In this document: in pieces, positions 1 through 4,790 of the stretch
Numbering within the stretch: position 1 is the first letter of the stretch
Layout: each line of letters begins with the position of its first letter
From: RXOA01 sp964547105
GTDB taxonomy: Bacteria; Bipolaricaulota; Bipolaricaulia; UBA7950; UBA9294
DNA: 11,633 nt
Assembly: GCA_964547105.1 (NCBI GenBank)
Contig: CAZJLO010000055.1
Span: 1 to 11,633, forward strand
Direction: 5' to 3'
Program-made: the position numbers and the translations under genes
Notes under the pieces: generated by a model
What the model was told of the DNA's origin: nothing
The model's database searches: none
The model's input: the letters and a program-made list of their open reading frames with translations, nothing else

Positions 1-54
1 TCCCCGAGATCGGCAGGGCTCACCGTGCGAAGGTGCCCCGCAGAGCATCTTTGT
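1..54. other. Window edge, no gene assigned
   Basis: These bases lie downstream of the stop codon (TAG, minus strand, 55-57) of the secreted thioredoxin-like protein. Read on the minus strand they could fold into a weak hairpin (GGGC-ACC paired with GGT-GCCC with a two-base bulge), but there is no T tract, so a terminator call is not supported. No coding signal was recognised. Confidence 0.4.
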
Positions 55-1227
55 CTACGGCTCCGTGAGCTGCTCGAGAATCGTCCGCAATGTCGGGATT
101 GCTTGCGGATGCAGCTGTGAGTCGCCTCCAGCGGCGGAGGTGACAAACATCGTCGGTGGGAAGGCGACGCGGCCATCGGCATCGACGATGAGGATCATCG
201 GTGATGCCAGCAGGAGAAGCTCCCGAGCAAACCGGGAATCGACGTCCACGAACACGCGCCATCCGTGCAGGTGGGTTGCCGCGCAGTCGGTCAGGCTCTC
301 AATGATCTCTCTGTGGTACGCCACGGATTCCTCAAGGTACGCGTCCACGCTTCCCTGAAACCCTGCGAACGTCGCGTCGAGACCGAGGGCCCTTGCATGG
401 GTCCACATGTCGATGGACGTGTCATCCGACAACACGTGGGCGACCAGCACAAACTCCACGTACGGGAACTCGGTTCGCAACCCATCGAGCGCTTCGCGGA
501 CGACGGCTATCTGCCCGCTCTCCACGCAGGATCCTTCGAACAACAGTCTGGGCTTTCCGGCGGTGAGAGTTACCGACCCTCCGTCCAGCGTCGCCAGCGG
601 AACCTCCGGCCAGCGAAGAACGTCGTCGAACCAGTACACAGCCTCTTGCGGGGCATCGCCGGGGATGTCTCCCGTTGTTGCGAACGAAGCGACGGCCCGG
701 TCGATCATCCCCGCCCACTTAAGCGAGATTCGCGTGAAGCGATACACGATGGTCCCGGCTCCATCGATCAGAAACGTGACCGCGTTGACGCCCGCACCGA
801 CGCGGTAGTCAGCCACAGGACGCAAGCTGTCGGGTGGGCCGAGCGCAGTGATTCGTTGGCCGAGCGCCGACAGGATCTCGGCCGATTGCATCAACCCCAC
901 GCCGGCGAACGCGACTACCACCTGGAGATCGTCGCACTCCGCCCACGAGCGTAGGAGGGCAATCGCTTGGTCACGAACCGCGCCTGCGGCGATGTGAACG
1001 ATCGTTCGACAGTCGCTGAACTCCACCCCCTCAATCGTCGGAGCGGCGCTTCCGGCCGGCAGCCCGACGGTGGTGGGGTTGAGTTCAGTGTGTGCCCAGT
1101 CGAACGGATCTTCTTGCCGGGGATCCGATTGGCACGTGGCACACTGAGCGCACACAATCGATCCGCCGAGGATCGGGACCACCATGGCAGTGACGAGGAC
1201 GATAACGAAGCCCTGCCGGTGGATCAT
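55..1227 (-). CDS. Secreted protein with two tandem thioredoxin-fold-like (redoxin/TlpA-like) domains
   Basis: A 390-residue protein. Residues 1-28 look like a Sec signal peptide (hydrophobic 7-25, likely cleavage after Val-Cys-Ala), leaving a mature N-terminus with a Cys-x-x-Cys at 29-32. Two similar halves follow. Domain 1 (about 55-185) has the opening 'LPAGSAAPTIEG' and a late 'FLIDGAGTIVYRF' strand-turn-strand, but no CxxC and no proline before that strand. Domain 2 (about 208-388) has 'LATLDGGSV', a Cys234-Val-Glu-Ser237 motif where CxxC normally sits, and 'SPMILIVDADGRV', whose Pro343 fits the cis-proline of thioredoxin folds. This resembles AhpC/TSA-TlpA proteins; the exact family is not recognised. 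The ATG is chosen because it overlaps the stop of the upstream gene (ATGA) and begins a signal peptide; a frame extension to 1323 would lie inside that gene. Function is probably extracytoplasmic thiol chemistry or a non-enzymatic binding role; this is inference. Confidence 0.75.
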   Translation of the reverse strand: MIHRQGFVIVLVTAMVVPILGGSIVCAQCATCQSDPRQEDPFDWAHTELNPTTVGLPAGSAAPTIEGVEFSDCRTIVHIAAGAVRDQAIALLRSWAECDDLQVVVAFAGVGLMQSAEILSALGQRITALGPPDSLRPVADYRVGAGVNAVTFLIDGAGTIVYRFTRISLKWAGMIDRAVASFATTGDIPGDAPQEAVYWFDDVLRWPEVPLATLDGGSVTLTAGKPRLLFEGSCVESGQIAVVREALDGLRTEFPYVEFVLVAHVLSDDTSIDMWTHARALGLDATFAGFQGSVDAYLEESVAYHREIIESLTDCAATHLHGWRVFVDVDSRFARELLLLASPMILIVDADGRVAFPPTMFVTSAAGGDSQLHPQAIPTLRTILEQLTEP

Positions 1228-1538
1228 CGATAGCACACCGTGACATCCAAGATCAGATCCCAGCAGGAGTCGTTGGGGTTGTACTCGTCCTCGTAGTATT
1301 TCCATCTGCAGGTCTGCCGGCAATCATCGTACTCCGGATGCGCAAGCGTCACGCATTCCCACGGGATCGGGTAACACTTGTCCCACAACCAGAAATTGAT
1401 CTGCCTGTATCTAACGAACTGATAACCTGTACAGGGCCCCTCATCCAAACATCCGGAGCCAAGCGTCGAGATACCCAGACCTGCAACGAGTGTGACCGCC
1501 AAGACCGCCAGCATGACCGCCGTGGAAGCACGCATCAT
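1224..1538 (-). CDS. Small secreted cysteine-rich protein
   Basis: A 104-residue protein (103 if the second of two adjacent ATG codons, at 1535, is used; the AGGAGG at 1542-1547 lies 3 bp from the first and 6 bp from the second, which favours the second). Residues 4-28 are a hydrophobic signal segment. The rest holds eight cysteines (30, 36, 55, 62, 73, 77, 92, 102), enough for four disulfides, plus many Tyr, Trp and Asp. The motif before Cys30 (Leu-Gly-Ser-Gly) is a poor lipobox, so secretion is more likely than lipid anchoring. It matches no family I recognise. Its TGA overlaps the ATG of the thioredoxin-like gene, so the two are translationally coupled; a redox partner acting on this disulfide-rich protein is an attractive but untested reading. 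A good promoter lies just upstream. Confidence 0.75.
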   Translation of the reverse strand: MMRASTAVMLAVLAVTLVAGLGISTLGSGCLDEGPCTGYQFVRYRQINFWLWDKCYPIPWECVTLAHPEYDDCRQTCRWKYYEDEYNPNDSCWDLILDVTVCYR

Positions 1539-1558
1539 ATACCTCCTGTATTTTGATC

Positions 1559-1587
1559 ACGATAGCATACAGAAAGCGCGAGGTCAA
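1559..1587 (-). promoter_or_regulatory. Sigma70-type promoter for the secreted pair
   Basis: On the minus strand: -35 TTGACC (1582-1587), a 17 bp spacer, and -10 TATCGT (1559-1564) preceded by TGC, an extended -10. Transcription would start near 1552, giving a leader of about 15 bases that contains the AGGAGG ribosome site. The spacing and the fit with the downstream start make this one of the better promoter calls in the window. Confidence 0.65.
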
Positions 1588-2032
1588 GAAGTGAAGAGAG
1601 CTGTTGGCGTCGTGTAGCACGGTTATCTGCAGGCAAAGGTGTCGCTCCGACGAATTGCTCCTGGCTTCGCCTTACCAGCGCTGATAGAAGGATCCTTTGT
1701 TGGTAGATCGCGTTGCATACATCACATCCGTTCAAACCACGGCCTATTAGCGCGTTGCCGGGTCGTTGCTCAAAGCTCCTACGTGGCCGGGCATGCATAT
1801 CTCATGAAGTACCTCCCTCAGCGTGTCGAGAATCCCGGGATGTAGCACCGGCCCCTGTGCCCGGATGGTCGGTAAGGAAGAAGTTGCACGCGAACAAGAC
1901 GCTTCCGTCGCCGACGCGAATCATCACGGGTGAACGCTGGGTAGATTACAAAACAGGAGGCAGCAACACTTTCTGATGGATGAAGACAGGCAATCGGAGG
2001 GTGGATCCGGTATGATGCCGGACCTGTCATCC
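1588..2032. other. Intergenic stretch, no convincing gene
   Basis: About 445 bases between divergent genes. Open frames cross it on both strands, but they lack recognisable protein sequence and mostly shadow dpaL. A good ribosome site (AGGGAGG at 1812-1818, minus) sits six bases before an ATG at 1805, but that frame stops after eight codons. An AGGAGG near 1956-1961 precedes an ATG at 1976 by some 14 bases, and that frame overlaps dpaL and looks spurious. A TATGAT hexamer at 2011-2016 could be a -10 box, but no -35 match lies 16-18 bp upstream. The dpaL promoter is therefore unplaced. Confidence 0.5.
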
Positions 2033-2038
2033 AAGGAG
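2033..2038 (+). promoter_or_regulatory. Shine-Dalgarno site that decides the dpaL start
   Basis: AAGGAG ends one base before a GTG at 2040, too close for initiation, and ten bases before a second in-frame GTG at 2049. The second is therefore the likelier start. Confidence 0.55.
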
Positions 2039-2048
2039 AGTGATTCCG

Positions 2049-3302
2049 GTGGAGTCCTTGAATTGGTTGCCCAACCGGCAACGAGGCATTGTGCCACGCG
2101 GTCGATCGGCCACGGCGCTTGTCCCCTCGGAAGTCTTGAAACAAGTCCGCGGTTTTCACCAGCAGATCGCCGACCTTCACGTCACACCGTTGAAGAGGTT
2201 GAGACGGCTGGCGGAGATGCTCGGAGTGGGGGGAGTGTGGATCAAGGATGAATCGCAGCGCTGCGACTTGAGGTCGTTCAAGGTGCTGGGGGCGTCGTAC
2301 GCGATGTACCAAACGATGAAGAAACGGTTGGAGCGAAGCGGGGAAGATGTGCGGTTGGAGGACCTTGCCCGCCCCTACGTCCAGGGATCCAAGGGGCCGT
2401 TGACCTTTGCTGCGGCGACTGACGGCAACCATGGCTGTGGCGTTGCCTGGATGGCGAACAGCCTCGGCTCCTGGTCCAGGATCTACGTGCCTCGGGATAC
2501 ATCGCAGCAGCGCATCGATGCCATCGAGGCGTGTGGTGGCGAAGTGACCGTGATTGATGGCACGTACGACGAGAGTGTGGACCGGGTGAGAGAAGACGCA
2601 GATCGGTACGGGTGGGAAGTCATCGCGGATACGGCATGGGCGGGCTATCAGCAGATCCCGCGATGGGTGATCCAAGGCTACTCCACGATCTTCTCGGAAG
2701 TGCAGGAGCAACTAGCCGCGATGGCGGTTACGAAGCCATCTCACGTGATCGTTCAGGCTGGAGTGGGGTCGCTGGCCGCCTCCGCCATCTCGTTCTACAG
2801 GACGTTGCTCGGGGACGAGGCGCCACGTTTCGTCATTGTGGAGCCACGCACCGCGGCGTGTATTTTCGAGTCGATAAGGATCGGCGATGGAGAGCCATAT
2901 CGGTTCGAGGGCGATCTCACCACCATCATGGCCGGGCTGTCGTGTGGCCGTCCGAATCCGTTGGCTTGGCCGGTTCTCCAGGAGTCGGCCGATGCCTTTG
3001 TCTCGTGCTCCGATTCGGTGGCTGCTTTGGGAATGCGCATGTACGCCGTGCCTCTCTTGGGAGATCCGTTGATCATTTCGGGAGAGTCCGGGGCGGTGAG
3101 CCTTGGCGTGCTTTCGCTGATCATGCAGTGTGCCGAGCTTGCTCCGCTACGTGACATGCTCGAACTGGACCAGGATTCCCAGGTTCTTCTCGTGAATACG
3201 GAGGGGAACACAGATCCCGACAGCTTCCGTCAGATCGTCTGGCACGGCGAATACCCTTCAACCAGGCACGTTGCCGTGAAACACAGCCAGCCGCGGGATT
3301 GA
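2049..3302 (+). CDS. dpaL: Diaminopropionate ammonia-lyase (PLP-dependent, fold type II)
   Basis: A 417-residue protein aligning end to end, from memory, with E. coli YgeX/DpaL (398 aa). The family cleaves 2,3-diaminopropionate to pyruvate and two ammonia (EC 4.3.1.15) in the cytoplasm. Visible signatures: 'KDESQR' followed by 'SFKVLGASYA' with the PLP Schiff-base lysine at about 78; 'TDGNHGCGVAW' with the acidic catalytic residue at about 125; 'ADTAWAGYQQIPRWVIQGY' with a second aspartate at about 194 (E. coli uses Lys77, Asp120 and Asp189); 'QAGVGSLA'; 'VEPRTAACI'; 'TIMAGLSCGRPNPL'; 'ISGESGAVSLGVL'; and a C-terminal 'NTEGNTDPDSFRQIVW'. A frame start at GTG 2040 adds three residues but sits one base from the ribosome site. 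No transporter, regulator or other amino acid catabolic gene is adjacent, so it appears to stand alone, probably for scavenging or detoxification. Confidence 0.95.
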   Translation: MESLNWLPNRQRGIVPRGRSATALVPSEVLKQVRGFHQQIADLHVTPLKRLRRLAEMLGVGGVWIKDESQRCDLRSFKVLGASYAMYQTMKKRLERSGEDVRLEDLARPYVQGSKGPLTFAAATDGNHGCGVAWMANSLGSWSRIYVPRDTSQQRIDAIEACGGEVTVIDGTYDESVDRVREDADRYGWEVIADTAWAGYQQIPRWVIQGYSTIFSEVQEQLAAMAVTKPSHVIVQAGVGSLAASAISFYRTLLGDEAPRFVIVEPRTAACIFESIRIGDGEPYRFEGDLTTIMAGLSCGRPNPLAWPVLQESADAFVSCSDSVAALGMRMYAVPLLGDPLIISGESGAVSLGVLSLIMQCAELAPLRDMLELDQDSQVLLVNTEGNTDPDSFRQIVWHGEYPSTRHVAVKHSQPRD

Positions 3303-3322
3303 TCGTCTCTTCCTGAGGACGG

Positions 3323-3356
3323 CGACCTCCAACGAGAACACTCTGCTTTGAGGTCG
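3323..3356 (+). other. Inverted repeat after dpaL, possible weak terminator
   Basis: CGACCTC (3323-3329) and GAGGTCG (3350-3356) are perfectly complementary over 7 bp around a 20-base loop, beginning 20 bp after the dpaL stop. There is no T tract, so if it ends transcription it is not a standard intrinsic terminator. Confidence 0.3.
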
Positions 3357-3727
3357 TTACAGGTGCACGCCCGCTCGACTTGGCGATCGAGGGTCGGGTT
3401 CGTTCGCGGTAGATGAGTAGATCGCATCGAGTAGCGACTACCAGAATGGCGGCCTCACGAACCCCGCAGCGAAAGGATGGACGTTCCTTGTCTTGGACGA
3501 TTGCGGAAGACTGCTCGACAACTACCTAGTACATCGAAACAACAACGGAAACAAGGTCATCAATGAGAGGAGATTGAAGGACGCCGGTCGACTCATATGC
3601 GGAGTTTCCCTTCATCTCGAGGAGGGGGTGGTGACGGGAATGCAGAACGGATGTTCGCGTGAGCGTTTGGAAGAGCGAGAGCATCGCCAAGCGGAGAGTG
3701 AAGAGCAGAAAGAAAGAGGAGAAGAAC
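3357..3727. other. Intergenic stretch, no convincing gene
   Basis: About 370 bases between dpaL and the zinc-ribbon gene. A 172-codon plus-strand frame starting near 3493 crosses this stretch, but it overlaps the better supported zinc-ribbon frame and shows no domain-like sequence. A purine-rich GAGGAGGGGG near 3620 precedes GTG and ATG codons in that frame; I do not consider this enough to call a gene. The 3' part supplies the ribosome site of the next gene. Confidence 0.45.
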
Positions 3728-3952
3728 ATGAGATTGTCGTGTCTGGAGTGCGGCCAGGATCTCGATATTTCGGAAGCTGCCTCCTTGCGGAATGCGTCTG
3801 TCAAATGCCCGGCATGCGGAACGACCTTTCGTCTACTGGATGGCCACCCACCGTCGCTGGCGTATGTCTCACACGGAGCGGATCCGATGGTGTTGCATCG
3901 AATGAGGAATCCGTCGTCGAGCCAAAGGGAAGAGAGGTCTGTCAAGCGTTAG
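3728..3952 (+). CDS. Small zinc-ribbon protein
   Basis: A 74-residue protein. The N-terminal half is a zinc ribbon: Cys5-x-x-Cys8, 18 residues, Cys27-x-x-Cys30, with 'CLECGQDLDI' and 'KCPACGTTFRLLDG' in the style of short MJ0042-type zinc ribbons. The C-terminal half (about 40-74) is polar and rich in Arg and Ser, and looks disordered or nucleic-acid binding. The start at 3728 has an excellent ribosome site (AGGAG at 3717-3721, six bases away); the same frame extends 23 codons further upstream to 3659, but that part is low-complexity Lys/Arg/Glu read through the ribosome site. Such proteins often bind nucleic acid or a protein partner, but no specific function can be given. It stands alone in a gene-poor stretch. 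Confidence 0.65.
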   Translation: MRLSCLECGQDLDISEAASLRNASVKCPACGTTFRLLDGHPPSLAYVSHGADPMVLHRMRNPSSSQREERSVKR

Positions 3953-4013
3953 GCGAGCAACATCGATCTCTGCTCGATTCGCCAGGGTGGTTACTCCCGA
4001 ACTGCGACTAGAG

Positions 4014-4074
4014 TGGCGGGGTTCCATGATAGGTAGACGGCCTGGCAAGGCCCGAAAGCACAGGAACCCCGCCA
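4014..4074. repeat. 12 bp perfect inverted repeat enclosing a second hairpin; candidate structured RNA
   Basis: TGGCGGGGTTCC (4014-4025) is perfectly complementary to GGAACCCCGCCA (4063-4074). Inside the 37-base interval, GGCCT (4039-4043) pairs with AGGCC (4048-4052) around GGCA. Either strand could fold into a long stem capped by a smaller stem with single-stranded segments on both sides. There is no T tract, so it is not an ordinary terminator. I compared it from memory with cyclic-di-GMP, glycine, cobalamin and TPP riboswitches, SRP RNA, RNase P RNA and tmRNA and found no match. Confidence 0.55.
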
Positions 4075-4257
4075 TCTTCTGGAGATACGGAGAGCGTGTC
4101 ATGCCGGACGCGCGATGCGCCGCAAGCCTGTAGATATGGAGAGAGGATGAGCTTCGGCGGAACACGGCAGGAAGAAGGTGATGAATTCGCATGAGCAAGC
4201 TGGTTGAAGTGGAGGAGAAATATGGCATGCCTCAGGTTCCGACAGAGTTCTGACGAC

Positions 4258-4283
4258 TACAAAAACAGGCAGCAAGTACGCTG
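4258..4283 (-). terminator. Possible weak terminator after the tRNA cluster
   Basis: On the minus strand, 32 bases after the last tRNA, CAGC (4280-4283) can pair with GCTG (4270-4273) around a six-base loop, followed closely by TTTTT (4261-4265). The stem is only 4 bp, so this is a tentative call based mainly on position and the T run. Confidence 0.3.
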
Positions 4284-4314
4284 AAACGTTAGATCGGATT
4301 GGAGACACTGTGTC

Positions 4315-4391
4315 TGGTACGCCCGAAGGGACTCGAACCCCCAACCCCCGGTTCCGAAGACCGGTGCTCTATCCAGTTGAGCTACGGGCGC
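4315..4391 (-). tRNA. tRNA-Arg (anticodon UCG), CCA encoded
   Basis: Cloverleaf read on the minus strand: acceptor GCGCCCG paired with CGGGCGT (terminal G-U), D stem GCTC/GAGC, anticodon stem CCGGT/ACCGG with loop CTTCGGA, T loop TTCGAGT, discriminator A and a genomic CCA (4315-4317). The T stem (GGGGG/CCCTT) contains two G-U pairs. It decodes CGA and, by wobble, other CGN arginine codons. It is the last of four tRNAs in the cluster. Confidence 0.93.
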
Positions 4392-4411
4392 AGAAGAATG
4401 ACTTGCATGAT

Positions 4412-4484
4412 CACGCCCGGGAGGATTCGAACCTCCGACCGACGGCTTAGAAGGCCGTTGCTCTGTCCCCTGAGCTACGGGCGC
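4412..4484 (-). tRNA. tRNA-Arg (anticodon UCU), CCA not encoded
   Basis: Acceptor GCGCCCG/CGGGCGT, D stem GCTC/GAGC, anticodon stem ACGGC/GCCGT with loop CTTCTAA, T loop TTCGAAT with a full GC-rich T stem (GGAGG/CCTCC), discriminator G. The following bases are ATC, so CCA must be added by nucleotidyltransferase. It decodes AGA and AGG. Its first 14 bases are identical to those of the neighbouring tRNA-Arg(UCG). Confidence 0.93.
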
Positions 4485-4501
4485 AGAATCTCTGGAAGAA
4501 C

Positions 4502-4575
4502 TGGAGCGGAAGACGGGGATCGAACCCGCATTACTGGCTTGGAAGGCCAGTGCTCTACCATTGAGCTACTCCCGC
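4502..4575 (-). tRNA. tRNA-Gly (anticodon UCC), CCA encoded
   Basis: Acceptor GCGGGAG/CTTCCGC, D arm AGCTCAATGGTAGAGC, anticodon stem CTGGC/GCCAG with loop CTTCCAA, T loop TTCGATC, discriminator U followed by genomic CCA (4502-4504). U at the discriminator is the usual bacterial glycine identity base. It decodes GGA and GGG. It lies 11 bases downstream of tRNA-Pro and 17 bases upstream of tRNA-Arg(UCU). Confidence 0.93.
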
Positions 4576-4586
4576 TTATCTCACTG

Positions 4587-4661
4587 TCGGAGAGGCCGGA
4601 TTCGAACCGGCGGCCTCAGCGTCCCGAACGCTGCGCGCTGACCAAGCTGCGCCACTCTCCG
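4587..4661 (-). tRNA. tRNA-Pro (anticodon CGG), CCA not encoded
   Basis: Acceptor CGGAGAG/CTCTCCG, anticodon stem CAGCG/CGCTG with loop TTCGGGA, T stem GCCGG/CCGGC with loop TTCGAAT, discriminator A. The C1-G72 pair and A73 are typical bacterial proline identity elements. The next bases are CAG, so CCA is not encoded. It decodes CCG. It is first in the cluster in transcription order, directly after the hairpin repeats downstream of htrA, and no separate promoter was recognised. Confidence 0.93.
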
Positions 4662-4670
4662 ATCCTGATT

Positions 4671-4790
4671 CCCGCATTTGCGGGCTATCCTCCAAGGGAG
4701 GAAAGCTTTGAGCTACCCGCCTAGGGAGGATACCTCATCTGTGAGTTATCCTCCTAGGGCGAATAGCTTCGAGCTATCCGCCTAGGGAGA
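4671..4790. repeat. Array of four hairpin-forming repeat units between htrA and the tRNAs
   Basis: A CCTAGGG core (CCAAGGG in one unit) recurs at 4692, 4720, 4753 and 4781, spacings 28, 33 and 28, each flanked by variants of AGCTATCC and GGATAGCT. Strong hairpins form between units: GGCGAATAGCT (4758-4768) with AGCTATCCGCC (4772-4782), 10 of 11 pairs around TCG; GGAGGATACCTC (4725-4736) with GAGTTATCCTCC (4743-4754), 11 of 12 pairs around a six-base loop; and CCCGCA/TGCGGG (4671-4684). Arms vary while complementarity is kept. The last unit lies inside the htrA reading frame and supplies its stop codon. There are no T tracts. It may terminate transcription, stabilise the htrA mRNA end or mark processing before the tRNAs. 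Confidence 0.7.

Larger units (their letters stand above)
3953..4314. other. Gene-poor stretch with a structured element and two tiny ORFs
   Basis: About 360 bases without a normal gene. It holds the inverted repeat at 4014-4074 (separate entry). A smaller GAGCA/TGCTC hairpin (3955-3959 / 3971-3975) follows the zinc-ribbon stop without a T tract. Two tiny ORFs joined by ATGA run from 4147 to 4253: 15 codons, then 20 codons encoding 'MSKLVEVEEKYGMPQVPTEF'. A 119-codon minus-strand frame across this stretch looks spurious. Confidence 0.45.

Noticed and set aside
1535..1798. 87-codon minus-strand frame upstream of the cysteine-rich gene
   Set aside because: It has no ribosome site at its ATG, no recognisable sequence, and runs across the promoter of the secreted pair.
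1818..2711. 297-codon minus-strand frame overlapping dpaL
   Set aside because: It is antisense to a gene with clear family motifs and has no protein-like features of its own.
3346..3366. Short match between the sequence after dpaL (TTGAGGTCGTT then AGGTGC) and a segment inside dpaL near 2269
   Set aside because: The match is under 20 bp with a mismatch and does not extend, so chance is sufficient.
3493..4011. 172-codon plus-strand frame
   Set aside because: It overlaps the zinc-ribbon gene in another frame, starts without a good ribosome site, and crosses low-complexity purine-rich sequence.
4014..4074. Cyclic-di-GMP riboswitch, suggested by GGTAG, CGAAAG and CACAGG fragments
   Set aside because: The fragments occur in the wrong order and spacing for that riboswitch, and no downstream gene fits.
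4299..4724. 141-codon plus-strand frame rich in 'RPKGLEPPTPGSED', 'GRIRTSDRRLRRPLL' and 'GRRMT'-like segments
   Set aside because: It lies antisense across all four tRNA genes; these peptide patterns are the well-known false translations of tRNA complements.
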